From CAWJMN01 sp963844055 (GTDB lineage Bacteria > Planctomycetota > Planctomycetia > Pirellulales > Pirellulaceae): a stretch of DNA of 64,000 nt. Under the pieces are notes generated by a model. It did not search any database. It was not told the DNA's origin and saw only the letters and a list, made by a program, of their open reading frames with translations. Below, piece after piece: positions 25,705 to 34,421 of this stretch. The stretch is taken from the NCBI GenBank assembly GCA_963844055.1, contig CAWJMN010000001.1, positions 372,001 through 436,000 of the forward strand, in the 5' to 3' direction. The position numbers and the translations under genes were made by a program. Position 1 is the stretch's first letter. Each line of letters begins with the position of its first letter.

Positions 25705-26676
25705 CTAGTAAGAACCTGCAAAAATGCCGGTTGCGAACCAAGATCCACCAGGCCCACGCTTCATGTCGTAGCCGACATAGCTATGGGAACCGGCAACACC
25801 TTGCCAGTGGGCAGGCGAGTAACGCCAGGTGTTTACCAGCTCTTCAGCGGCTTCCACCATGTTACGGCCACCCATGCTTTGGGCACAAACTTCCTGTGGC
25901 ATGACGCCACCAAGCATGCCGGAGATATTGGCGGCACGGTAGCCCCAATTGTGATGCCCCATCGAGTTCATGCTAGCTTGGTTGTTCGAGTGGTCTTGGC
26001 ATTGAGCCGCCAAAATGGGGTGCCAACGGCCAAACCCACTGCGTGGCGACTCGGGATGGCAGCGAATCACAAACAACAGCGTCCGCTGGGTGATCGTCCC
26101 CTGCGGCAGGGTAACCATCGACGAAACTTCGTTCGAGCGAAGGTAGCGGCGGTTGAAAGGATAGGCCGAAACCACGTGACCATAATAAGGTAGGCGATCA
26201 TCGACATAGTCGATCATGGCCAAGCCAGAATTGCCTTGAAGCTCGGCAAAAGCACCGTGCGAAATCAAAAGCTGTTCCCGACCGTCGATTTCCATCTTGG
26301 TCGTCATCGGAAGCTTAGCGGCAACAACGCCGGAAAACTGCTTCGTTAGGTTGGCGTCGGCAGCCAGGCCCTTTTCGAAATCCGCATTGGCTTGAGCATT
26401 GCGGGCGTCAAAGAACCAAATCAACATCATCTTCTTGGATTCGGTTGCCAAAGCCTTCGCGGCTCCGTAATCGTTCATCCATTCGATCTTCGCAACAGCG
26501 GGGGCAGCCACAGGAGCAGCAGCAACGGCTGGGGTAGCGGGGGCGGTATCTTGGGCTTCAACGGAAGCGACAAACAGCGATGCAACAACAAGCCCGGCAA
26601 CCAACACCAACTTGCCAACCGATGCTTGAAGGTTCAAAACCATCCGCGACAAAAGACTACGACTATTGAAACTCAT
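25705..26676 (-). CDS. Exported protein: thioredoxin-like domain plus CAP/SCP-like domain
   Basis: 323 residues from the ATG at 26676, which has AAAGGA at good spacing. A signal peptide (KLVLVAGLVVASLFVASVEA) and a short Ala/Pro linker lead to a thioredoxin-fold-like part (about 60-165: EWMNDYGAAKALATESKKMMLIWFFD, DFEKGLAADANL, AKLPMTT), which lacks the CxxC redox pair. The C-terminal 110 residues fit the CAP/PR-1 plan: AAQCQDHSNNQASMNSMGHHN, the MVEAAEELVNTWRYSPAHW segment, and YVGYDMKRGPGGSWFATGIF. The fusion is my reading of motifs. The protein would act outside the cytoplasm; substrate unknown. Divergent from the 714-residue exported gene. Confidence 0.65.
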   Translation of the reverse strand: MSFNSRSLLSRMVLNLQASVGKLVLVAGLVVASLFVASVEAQDTAPATPAVAAAPVAAPAVAKIEWMNDYGAAKALATESKKMMLIWFFDARNAQANADFEKGLAADANLTKQFSGVVAAKLPMTTKMEIDGREQLLISHGAFAELQGNSGLAMIDYVDDRLPYYGHVVSAYPFNRRYLRSNEVSSMVTLPQGTITQRTLLFVIRCHPESPRSGFGRWHPILAAQCQDHSNNQASMNSMGHHNWGYRAANISGMLGGVMPQEVCAQSMGGRNMVEAAEELVNTWRYSPAHWQGVAGSHSYVGYDMKRGPGGSWFATGIFAGSY

Positions 26677-27110
26677 AACCAATCCTTTCCAAATCATCCC
26701 GCCTAGCATACTTGCGACAGCGAGACTGGGCAAACAAGGGAGACTGCGTAAAGCAATTCGGCGTTCCTGCCTCTTCCAGTTGCCTTTCCTAGGCTCGCCC
26801 AACCTAGGCGGACCTTGCCGTAAGCGTCAAGTAGGCTGGTAGTAGTGAGTTTTCGTATTGTGTAAAACAGGTGTTTAAGAGAAGATGGGGGCCTAGCAAA
26901 AGCCCCCATTTCCGCCATCCTTAGGGACATTTGTCAATGGAGTTTATTTTCCTTTTTGGGAAAATAGGCAGTCTGTTTTGGCCCATTTGGGGTCTCAAAG
27001 AGGCTGTTCTTGCCTCGGGGGACCTCGGGTAGCGTGCTAGAAATCGCCTTGTAAACGGCTTGCGGTGCCAGTCGAAGGCGTGTTTTACGATCTCAATAAA
27101 GGAGTGCTGC
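26677..27110. promoter_or_regulatory. Divergent intergenic region with a strong hairpin
   Basis: This 434-base gap between divergent genes must hold both promoters, but I find no confident box pair. It also contains an 8-bp GC-rich stem ATGGGGGC / GCCCCCAT (26885-26892 with 26902-26909), followed by TT on the plus strand and TCTTCT on the minus strand. A terminator-like hairpin between divergent genes could mark a small transcript or an attenuator. Confidence 0.35.
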
Positions 27111-29255
27111 GTGAAGATTATGTCCCTAAATCGGATGCTGCTGGTCGCGGCAGGGCTTTGGTTTGCAGGAAGTGCTAATCCAGCAGTGGCTGCCTCTCCA
27201 GCTCCTGCCGTGCAGACAGTCGGTGCGGCTCTAACCGAGCTAAACACCTGGCTGCAAGTCGACGAAAACGGCAAGGTTTGGCAATCCTATCTCCGTACAG
27301 AAGACCTTCAAAAGCAGATCGCTCTTGGGGCGGCTGCTGATCGCGTTGTCGTGGGTGAAATCCTGCAGCGATACGCCTCCAACAAGCCGGGGCTCGATCT
27401 ACCTCGCTTCGCTGCCGTTCGCCAAGAACTGCGTGCTTGGGTATCTCAGCTCTCGTTTACCAGCACCGTTGCTCCCCAAACCGTTCGCGAACAAGCCACC
27501 GTTTATCAGCCCATCACGGCCGAGACAGTTGCCGCCGCCAAGAAGGAGCTAACCGATGCCATCAGCGCACTCGAAGCTTCGCTAAACGCGGGCGGCCCTG
27601 CCAGTGCTGCCGGCTGGAAAACGTTCCTTCGCTGGGATGAAATGATGGCCCAGGTCAACAAGGCCGAGCCACCCGATCTAAAGGTGATTGACCTTGTATT
27701 AGAGAAGTATCACGCCGATGCTGCTGGAAATGAACTCTCGCAGTTCATCCGCGTTCGCAAGGCACTGCGTTCTTACTCCGACTTGGCCACGATTGCTGCC
27801 GATCCCAAGGCCGCTGAACGCTACGCCAGCGCCGTGGAAGAGCTTTCAAAACACCTGGAATCGTACGGCCAAACCCGTACAACGTCCGATCTTTTGGGCA
27901 TTAGCCACTCGCTCGTCCTGCTAAAGCGGATGCGTCAAGCCGATGCTACGGTAAAGTCGGTCGGTGCTCAGTTCCAACGTCCCAACCTCTACGCCTCGGT
28001 TTCTCAGCGGTTTGTGAATACCGCTTTGTCCGAAAACGTCGAGCGCACCCAAGCGATCAGCGATAACATCCTTGGCACCAGCATCGAAGGAACCGCAACC
28101 CTCAAGGGAAAAACGTCGGTCTACATCGTGCCGGGCGAGGATGCTGCAAAGTTCGAAATCGTGCTGATGGGCAACATCTACTCGGAAAACTCGGGTCGCA
28201 ATGGTCCGGTTAGCATCTACAGCACGGCCAACACCACCATCCAAGCTCATAAGCTCCTATGCATGACCTCCGATGGCATGTGTGATTCGCCAGCTCGGGC
28301 CGCTGCCAGCACCTGCTCTACCATTCATGATATCTGTGCCCGTTGCGGCCTGATTGAAAAGATGGCCTGGAAGCAAGCCGACGCCACCAAGCCCAAGGCC
28401 GAAGTGGTTGCCGCCGGCAAGGCCGCTGCTCGCGTTCAAGAACAAGTCGACAGCCAATCGGCTACCCAGCTGGTTGAACTCAATCAGCAGTACCAAGAAA
28501 AGTTCATTGCCCCGATGACCCGTCGCGGCCTGCTGACGGACTCGCTGAAGTTCACCAGCCAACAGGGCGTGCTGAACGTTTCGGCGATTCAAGCCAAGGA
28601 TGGACAGATTGCGGCTCCCGATGTTCCACCGGCACCAAACGGTGCGCTCGATGTCTCGCTTCGCTTGCATGAAACCATTGTCGGCAATGTCAGCGAAACG
28701 ATCTTGGGTGGCATGACTCTAACCGATGAACGCCTCGTGCAGATCATTCGTGATGAACTCAAGGCCGAAGTTCCCGAAGAACTGCAAATCACTCCAGAAA
28801 AGGACCCTTGGTCGATTACGTTCGCTCGTGAAGCTCCTGTTCGCGCCACGTTCTCGGGTGGTTTAGTTCGCATCGCAATTCGCGGACGTCGTTTCAGCCG
28901 TGGCGATCAAGCCATTAATGAGCTGGCCGAAATCTCTGCCACCTACAAGGTAGAACCAACCGCGACTGGATCAAAGCTCGTTCGCCAAGGCGACGTCGAA
29001 GTACAGTTTGTGGGCCGCGACAAGCTCGGTGCCCAGCAGATTGCCTTCCGCACATTCCTTCGCCGCAAGTTCGATGCGATGTTCAAGCCAGAATTCGTGT
29101 CCGACGGATTGCAGCTGAAGGGCCGCCTCGAAAAGGCTGGCAAATTGCAGTTGTCCGAAGTCCAAAGCGAAGCCGGCTGGATTAGCCTCGGCTGGAAGCT
29201 TGCCAGCAGCTTGGCCCCAGCGCCAGTTGCCACCGCTGCCGTCACCAGCAAATAG
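27111..29255 (+). CDS. Exported 714-residue protein of unknown function
   Basis: The start is the GTG at 27111, six bases after AAAGGAG; the ATG at 27120 is too far from that site. The signal peptide is MSLNRMLLVAAGLWFAGSANPAVAA. Residues about 30-270 are helical and Ala/Glu-rich (repeated LR..L..Y patterns); a central part contains three closely spaced Cys pairs (HKLLCMTSDGMCDSPA, ASTCSTIHDICARCG); the C-terminal 250 residues are mixed, with LRLHETIVGNVSETILGG, the charged FSGGLVRIAIRGRRF and FRTFLRRKFDAMFKPEF. I do not recognise a family. Base composition is like its neighbours. It has its own terminator and looks monocistronic and well expressed, judging by its ribosome site. Confidence 0.75.
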   Translation: MKIMSLNRMLLVAAGLWFAGSANPAVAASPAPAVQTVGAALTELNTWLQVDENGKVWQSYLRTEDLQKQIALGAAADRVVVGEILQRYASNKPGLDLPRFAAVRQELRAWVSQLSFTSTVAPQTVREQATVYQPITAETVAAAKKELTDAISALEASLNAGGPASAAGWKTFLRWDEMMAQVNKAEPPDLKVIDLVLEKYHADAAGNELSQFIRVRKALRSYSDLATIAADPKAAERYASAVEELSKHLESYGQTRTTSDLLGISHSLVLLKRMRQADATVKSVGAQFQRPNLYASVSQRFVNTALSENVERTQAISDNILGTSIEGTATLKGKTSVYIVPGEDAAKFEIVLMGNIYSENSGRNGPVSIYSTANTTIQAHKLLCMTSDGMCDSPARAAASTCSTIHDICARCGLIEKMAWKQADATKPKAEVVAAGKAAARVQEQVDSQSATQLVELNQQYQEKFIAPMTRRGLLTDSLKFTSQQGVLNVSAIQAKDGQIAAPDVPPAPNGALDVSLRLHETIVGNVSETILGGMTLTDERLVQIIRDELKAEVPEELQITPEKDPWSITFAREAPVRATFSGGLVRIAIRGRRFSRGDQAINELAEISATYKVEPTATGSKLVRQGDVEVQFVGRDKLGAQQIAFRTFLRRKFDAMFKPEFVSDGLQLKGRLEKAGKLQLSEVQSEAGWISLGWKLASSLAPAPVATAAVTSK

Positions 29256-29292
29256 TTGCTTCGCGCAAGCGACGCAGTTCATTAGCCCAATC

Positions 29293-29324
29293 AAAAGCCT
29301 CGGACTCACCTCCGAGGCTTTTTT
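29293..29324 (+). terminator. Intrinsic terminator, bidirectional
   Basis: 12-bp stem AAAAGCCTCGGA / TCCGAGGCTTTT (29293-29304 with 29311-29322) with a six-base loop and six Ts at its end on the plus strand; the minus strand ends in TTTTGA. Serves the exported 714-residue gene and possibly the convergent monooxygenase gene. Confidence 0.88.
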
Positions 29325-29357
29325 CGTTGCAACACTTTTGGGAAGCCTGTCGGTCGA

Positions 29358-30506
29358 CTAATCTTTCAGAGTAAACAACCACTCAAGCTGGCGTCGGTTC
29401 ATAAAGTCCGGCGTCAGCCATAGCACCCAGTTGCGTAGCGATTGGACGAGGCCATTTTGCCAGTGGGCCATCTGTCCCAAGCGCCACGCCAGGTTCACCA
29501 CGGCCGTTACCTTTTGCTTGCGGCGTTTTTCAAACCGCGCAAATGCCTCGGCATGATTCCCTTCGCATTCGTGAAGCACTGCCGCCAAAGCGTAGGCATC
29601 CAAAATGGCCTGGGCGCCCCCTTGTCCCAAATTGGGCGTCATCGCATGAGCCGCATCGCCCAGCAGCATCACCCGGCCCGTATGCCATTTTGCGATTGGT
29701 GCAAAGTCGCAAAGGTCCGTGCGTAGAATCTCCCCATCAGGAGTCGCTGCCACCACTTCGCGAACGATCGTCGGGAACTTGGCATACCTGGCCAGCAACT
29801 GCTCTTTCAGTCCGTGCGGCGGATCGATTCCACCCGCCGGCGCAAGGATCGGGGCAAACCAATAAACCTTTCCCGGCCCGGCCGCTGAAAATCCAAAGCG
29901 AATGTCGCCGCCCCACACTTCTAAGCACGTGCCAACCCGCTCGGCAGGAAGTTGCAGGTCAGCAATTCCGCGATAGCAGGTCTGCCCGCTGTAGCGCAGC
30001 TTCACTCCTCGCAAGAATTTTTCGCGCACGGCCGAGCGAATCCCATCCGCCCCAATCAACAGATCGCCTCTTGCTTCGCTCCCATCGGCAAACGTCACGC
30101 ACACGCCGTTCCCATCTTGCTGAAAGTCGATGGCCCGCTTTCCCAGTTGCAGCGTTCCTGGGGGAAGGTGATTCGCCAAGATTTCCACAAGGTCCGTTCT
30201 TGAAATGGAGATCGTGGTTTGCCCAAACTTGGCCACAATTGGTGCCATCTCTAAATTGGCCAAGATCCAGCCACTTGTTGTGCCAATCTTCAAGCTCGAT
30301 AGCGGCCAGCCCGCTTTTGCGATCGCATGGTCGATTCCCAAACGCTCCATGACCTGCATCGCGTTGGTCGGAACCCAAATCCCTTTTCCAATGGGCTTCA
30401 ATTCCGGTGCGGCCTCAAACACGCTCAAGTCGAAGCCTTGCTGGCGCAGCGCAATTGCCGCCGTCAGGCCACCAATTCCTCCGCCGATAATTAGGATCTT
30501 GTTCAT
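29358..30506 (-). CDS. FAD-dependent monooxygenase, salicylate-hydroxylase-like
   Basis: 382 residues from the ATG at 30506, which follows GAGGGG; the frame stays open upstream but has no ribosome site. Class A flavoprotein monooxygenase: the dinucleotide-binding GGGIGGLTAAIAL at the N-terminus, the DG motif in LIGADGIRSAVR (about residue 150), and the GD motif in LLGDAAHAMTPNLGQGGAQAILDA (about 285). Such enzymes hydroxylate aromatic or other planar substrates using NAD(P)H and oxygen. RHYSGQTCYRG-like and FGFSAAGPGKVYWFAP segments lie in the substrate part; the substrate cannot be told. Divergent from an SDR gene with 133 bases between starts, so they may share control. Confidence 0.9.
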   Translation of the reverse strand: MNKILIIGGGIGGLTAAIALRQQGFDLSVFEAAPELKPIGKGIWVPTNAMQVMERLGIDHAIAKAGWPLSSLKIGTTSGWILANLEMAPIVAKFGQTTISISRTDLVEILANHLPPGTLQLGKRAIDFQQDGNGVCVTFADGSEARGDLLIGADGIRSAVREKFLRGVKLRYSGQTCYRGIADLQLPAERVGTCLEVWGGDIRFGFSAAGPGKVYWFAPILAPAGGIDPPHGLKEQLLARYAKFPTIVREVVAATPDGEILRTDLCDFAPIAKWHTGRVMLLGDAAHAMTPNLGQGGAQAILDAYALAAVLHECEGNHAEAFARFEKRRKQKVTAVVNLAWRLGQMAHWQNGLVQSLRNWVLWLTPDFMNRRQLEWLFTLKD

Positions 30507-30639
30507 GATCCCCTCACTATACATTTTTTCGCAAAAGCGACCCAGGCTTCGTAAACAAGGCGAAAAACCAGCCAATTGCTCAAATCGCGTTCTTCGCCGA
30601 TAATGGCGTTTCGAAATTAGCGAACAAAGGGAAAGACAA

Positions 30640-31464
30640 ATGAAGCGTTGGACAGGCAAGGTCGTCCTAGTAACCGGCGGCAGTTCCGGGCTGGGGCTGG
30701 CGATTGCCCGGCAATGCTTGCAGCAGGGAGCTCGCGTCGCCCTAGCGGCCAGGCATCAAAATAAGCTCGACGAAGTCGTCGCTGCGCTTCGCAAAGACTT
30801 TCCTGATGACGATCAGCCACGCGTCGTAGGAATTGCCGCAGACGTCACACGACAAGCCGATGTCGATACGCTCATCCACAAGACGCTCCAGCAATGGGGA
30901 CAGCTCGATACGCTAATCTGTGCAGCCGGCAAGTCCACGCGCGGCAGCATCCTCTCCACCACGCCAGAACAGTTTCAAGAACTGTGGGAGCTCAACTTTT
31001 TAGCAACGGTCCGTTGTACCTTGGCTGCACTTCCTCATCTGCAAAAGCAACAGGGGAATCTCGTCTTCATCGGGTCCCTCGCCGCGAAGTTGGCGGCCAA
31101 GCATATCGGCGCCTATCCCGCCAGTAAGTTTCCCTTGGCTGGCTACGCGCAGCAGCTTCGGCTAGAGCTGGATGAGAGGGGGCCGCATGTCCTTTTGGTT
31201 TGTCCAGGGCCGATCCGCCGTGATGATATGTCCTCCCGCTATGAGGAAGCATCGGCCGGGCTCCCCGAAGAAGCTCGTCGCCCTGGTGGAGGTGTTCGCC
31301 TTAAAGGGATCGACCCCGATCAACTGGCCCGTTGGATTTTGACGGCTTGTGAAAAGAAGCAGGTCGAATTGATTGTGCCTTTCAAAGTGAGGCTCGTTTT
31401 GGCGATTGGCTCGCTTTGGCCTTCGCTGGGCGACTGGCTGGTCCGCTACTTCACGCGGGCCTAG
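30640..31464 (+). CDS. Short-chain dehydrogenase/reductase
   Basis: 274 residues; ATG at 30640 with GGGAAAG upstream. Classical SDR: NAD(P)-binding TGGSSGLGLAIA (residues about 11-22), the acidic/adenine-site DV at GIAADVTRQ, the NAG-like CAAGKS, the catalytic Ser in VFIGSLAAKLA and the YPASK active-site pair (Tyr and Lys) at about 165-169. A PGPI motif follows, as usual. The C-terminus adds a hydrophobic segment (LVLAIGSLWPSLGDWLVRYF) that may bind the membrane, as in DHRS7-like SDRs. Substrate unknown. Divergent partner of the FAD monooxygenase gene. Confidence 0.92.
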   Translation: MKRWTGKVVLVTGGSSGLGLAIARQCLQQGARVALAARHQNKLDEVVAALRKDFPDDDQPRVVGIAADVTRQADVDTLIHKTLQQWGQLDTLICAAGKSTRGSILSTTPEQFQELWELNFLATVRCTLAALPHLQKQQGNLVFIGSLAAKLAAKHIGAYPASKFPLAGYAQQLRLELDERGPHVLLVCPGPIRRDDMSSRYEEASAGLPEEARRPGGGVRLKGIDPDQLARWILTACEKKQVELIVPFKVRLVLAIGSLWPSLGDWLVRYFTRA

Positions 31465-31676
31465 TTCCCCGTAAACTCATTACGGCAGTTAAACCTTCTC
31501 TAGCCAGCCCTAAATTCTCCACGTGAATCGGCGGGAACAATCGTGCGGTTGCGGCGCGAGTTTTCAGAAATCTGCGTCCAAGCGAACTCGATGCTGGCGC
31601 TGCTTGCTGGCACCGGCCGATTCCCAACAGCAGGATGGAACCGGTCAGTTGCGGTGCGATGAAGGGATTCGATGCC

Positions 31677-31988
31677 ATGTCTCATAAAGCTTGGATTGCG
31701 GGGTTGCTGCTGGTTGTAATGACCGCGGGAAGTCTGCAGGCAGATGACAGCTTTCGGCGTAACGCCTTGATTCGTTCGCTTGGCATCGGTTGGAGCGACG
31801 GCTATCATTCCAAGACCGGCTGCCCTCCCAAGGGTTGTGCTCCTCACGAAGCGATGCAGCGCCCGTCGAGCATGTTTCAAAGCCCGTTTGCTCCTGGTGC
31901 GGGCCAGATCGAGCAACTGCCAACTCCAGCCAGTCGCTCACGCCCTTCGGACCCAGTTCCGCTTAAATCGAGCAGTTCCAAGCGGTAA
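31677..31988 (+). CDS. Small exported protein, function unknown
   Basis: 103 residues from ATG 31677. Signal peptide MSHKAWIAGLLLVVMTAGSLQA with a cleavage site before DDSF. The mature part is short, with GWSDGYHSK, a CPPKGC pair of cysteines, and a Pro/Ser-rich end (PASRSRPSDPVPLKSSSSKR). The composition suggests an unstructured or envelope-bound small protein. An ATG at 31635 exists upstream. No family recognised; the overlapping minus-strand frame (31877-32101) was judged spurious. Confidence 0.5.
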   Translation: MSHKAWIAGLLLVVMTAGSLQADDSFRRNALIRSLGIGWSDGYHSKTGCPPKGCAPHEAMQRPSSMFQSPFAPGAGQIEQLPTPASRSRPSDPVPLKSSSSKR

Positions 31989-32294
31989 GTCATTCCGCTG
32001 GGGGCCATCGCATTTTCTCCTGCGGTCCAGTCGTAACGATTGTAAGGCGTTGTTGCCGCTAGGTAAGACTTGCCCTTTACCTCTGCCGGGTGACATGGCA
32101 TCGCTGACTCGCAATTCTTGCGACAAATTCGTTTTTTGGAAGAAGCCTCCAGGGCGTTTATGACCTAGATTTCAATTGCACTAGGTCGTTTACGTCGCAT
32201 AGGTCATGTGCATGGCTGAGCAATAGTTCCTTCGGGCTAAGGAATTGTCGGCCTCCTCCCCTTGAGCTACCTGGACGGAATGGAGTTGTTTCGT
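31989..32294. other. Intergenic region upstream of the Flp pilin gene
   Basis: Roughly 300 bases without a convincing gene. A small stem TTCCTT / AAGGAA sits at about 32227-32243. It presumably carries the pilin promoter, but no clear boxes are visible. Confidence 0.3.
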
Positions 32295-32474
32295 ATGTTT
32301 GCCATTCGCAAGTTCCTTGCATCAGAAGATGGGCCAACCGCCGTCGAATACGCGGTCATGCTGGCCATGATTGTGGTTGCATGTATCGGTAGCGTGGGCT
32401 TGCTTTCGCAGCGAACTGGGGCGACGTTCTCCGATTGTTCGACCAAGATCGACACCGCAATCACCGGCAGCTAA
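32295..32474 (+). CDS. Flp/Fap-type pilin component
   Basis: 59 residues from the ATG at 32295, nine bases after GGAG; earlier ATG (32280) is possible. ASEDGPTAVEYAVMLAMIVVA is the canonical Flp prepilin signature: Gly cleavage site, then Glu at +5 and Tyr at +6, followed by the single hydrophobic helix (AMIVVACIGSVGLLS) and a small polar tail with one Cys (FSDCSTKIDTAITGS). Flp pilins polymerise into Tad adhesion fibres after processing by a prepilin peptidase. No Tad secretion genes are nearby. Differs from the two pilin-like genes at 2 kb, which have Trp in place of the Tyr. Confidence 0.85.
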   Translation: MFAIRKFLASEDGPTAVEYAVMLAMIVVACIGSVGLLSQRTGATFSDCSTKIDTAITGS

Positions 32475-32642
32475 ATCTTCGCACCGCGTAGAATCCTGAG
32501 GGTGTGTTTCTGCGCCACATGGTGCCTCTGACAGGTTGCATTTACTTGTCGATCTTTGGTCCGCTTTATGAGCTAAGCTTTCAAGAGTCGTAACTGCGCG
32601 CCGGGTGACGGACCTCTTCCGCCGAATCCGCAAGCACTGTTT

Positions 32643-34268
32643 GTGAGCCTCGCCGTGACCGAATCCATCCTTACTACGCCTGAAACCACACCATCGCTGC
32701 AGCCCTTTGTATCGAAGGCTCGCTCGCTGTTTTCGTTGCCGGCAGTTGCTGCCCGTGTGCTCGAACTTGCCAACCAGCCGCGCGTTGATCTCAAAGCGCT
32801 GCGCGAATGCTTAGAGACCGATCCAGCGCTTGTCGCCAAAGTGTTGAAGGTGGTCAATAGTTCGCTGTTTGGACTCTGCCGACAAGTAACGGACTTGTCG
32901 CAGGCACTTGCCCTGCTAGGGGTGAAGCCACTCAAGATGCTGATCTTGGGTTTTAGCTTGCCAACGTCGAACAGTTTTCCTGGGGATGCCCGTTGGCTTT
33001 CGCTCTACTGGAAACAAGCGGCCATCAAAGCGGTTGCAGGGCGAGAGTTATGCACAAAGCTGCAACTGAGCTTTTCCGATGAGGCCTTTTTGGCCGGGCT
33101 ACTGCAAGACCTGGGGCAGTTGGTCTTGCTACAAGAACTTGGCGAACCGTACAGCACGTTTTTGGAACATGCCTCTTCGCAATCGGGGCGTCTGCGCGAG
33201 CTAGAGCAAGAAGCCATCGGCTTTGACCACACGCAGTTGTCGGCCCACTTGCTAGAGCAATGGCGTTTGCCCGAGGTGATCGTTCAAGCGATTCGCTCGA
33301 ACGTTACGCTCGAAGCGATCACGGCATTGCCTGCCGAGAATCAGCCCTTGGTCAAGGTGCTGCATCTGTCGGACTTGCTGTCACGATTTTTGATTTGGCC
33401 CCAACGTGAACTACTCGAAGAGGTTCTCGAAAAGGCCCGGACGTATTTCGGGCTGAACTATGCGGCCATTCAAGACCTTGTCGGAATCTTGCAAGGCCGC
33501 GTGCAAGAGCTCTCCAAGCTACTCGCCTTTGAACTCGGTTCCCAGCACTCCTATCAAGAGTTGCTCTGCCAGGCACATAACCAGTTGTCTGACGTTGCCA
33601 TGGTTGCCAGCTTTGAGCTGTTGGCTGCTGCGCCGGAAGAGGCATTGTTGGCCACGGTCAATGAGCTGCGATTGTCGGCGCAGCAAGCTAGTCGTCCGGG
33701 CGGCTCTTTGGGGACGTCATTAGGCGCAGCTAGTCGGATTCCCCCCGCTGCAAATAATATGGCCCTGCCTCCCAAAGTGGGCAGAACCACCGATTTCCTT
33801 CCGCCATCGATTGCGACGCATCAGCACCTTGTCACGCGGACGACGATGGCGCTGGCCCGTTGTCGAGAACAACGCTGGCCCCTTTCGTTAGCACTGGTGC
33901 AGTGGGAAGAGACGCCGCTGGTGATGGAACGGACGCCAGATGCTTGGCTTGCTCAGCTAACGATGCTACTCAAAGAGCAATGGGCCGATCGAGGCGAAGT
34001 GATCGAGCTAGGCCTTGGCGTGTGGGGCCTATTGTGGCCCGGGCTTGATCGTTCGGACGCGTTGCGCCTGATCCGTGACCTTGTTCAGCAAGTTCCACGA
34101 AGCCAGCCACTTCCCGATGGGACGCCGATCGTCCTGAGCGCTGGCTTGGCAACCGTCTCTTTGCCTGCCAAGAACTTTCCCGCGATTGGGATCACGACGG
34201 CGGCCGCTCGGTGCCTTTCGAGTGCGCATCTTTCCGGCAGTGCCTGCGTGAAGAGTTTTGAGCTGTAA
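32643..34268 (+). CDS. HDOD-domain regulator with degenerate GGDEF-like C-terminus
   Basis: 541 residues; GTG start at 32643 (another GTG at 32655). An HDOD domain occupies about residues 25-220: LFSLPAVAARVLELANQP, TDPALVAKVLKVVNSSLFG, LSQALALLGVKPLKMLILG, AFLAGLLQDLGQLVLLQEL, and HLLEQWRLPEVIVQAI. The region 370-541 has the outline of a diguanylate cyclase domain (TTMALARCREQRWPLSLALV, LSAGLATV near the end) but no GG(D/E)EF is seen, so it is probably a non-enzymatic fold. HDOD proteins are signalling scaffolds, often tied to c-di-GMP or two-component networks. Alone in its region; the membrane-protein array starts downstream. Confidence 0.85.
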   Translation: MSLAVTESILTTPETTPSLQPFVSKARSLFSLPAVAARVLELANQPRVDLKALRECLETDPALVAKVLKVVNSSLFGLCRQVTDLSQALALLGVKPLKMLILGFSLPTSNSFPGDARWLSLYWKQAAIKAVAGRELCTKLQLSFSDEAFLAGLLQDLGQLVLLQELGEPYSTFLEHASSQSGRLRELEQEAIGFDHTQLSAHLLEQWRLPEVIVQAIRSNVTLEAITALPAENQPLVKVLHLSDLLSRFLIWPQRELLEEVLEKARTYFGLNYAAIQDLVGILQGRVQELSKLLAFELGSQHSYQELLCQAHNQLSDVAMVASFELLAAAPEEALLATVNELRLSAQQASRPGGSLGTSLGAASRIPPAANNMALPPKVGRTTDFLPPSIATHQHLVTRTTMALARCREQRWPLSLALVQWEETPLVMERTPDAWLAQLTMLLKEQWADRGEVIELGLGVWGLLWPGLDRSDALRLIRDLVQQVPRSQPLPDGTPIVLSAGLATVSLPAKNFPAIGITTAAARCLSSAHLSGSACVKSFEL

Positions 34269-34421
34269 TTGGAGGTCGGGTAAAAAAGGCGGTGCTGCCA
34301 TAACCTGCCCGGCCAGAGCAAGATGACCTCTTTAGGTCACGTCATCGAGAGCGAGAACCGTCTAGGCTAAGGTTTGCTGGAAGGGGCGTTTCAGAATTGC
34401 GTTCCCCAGGAGCCTATGGGG

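Noticed and set aside
31877..32101. Minus-strand 74-codon frame with a plausible composition
   Set aside because: No ribosome site, no family, and it overlaps a plus-strand gene that has a signal peptide.
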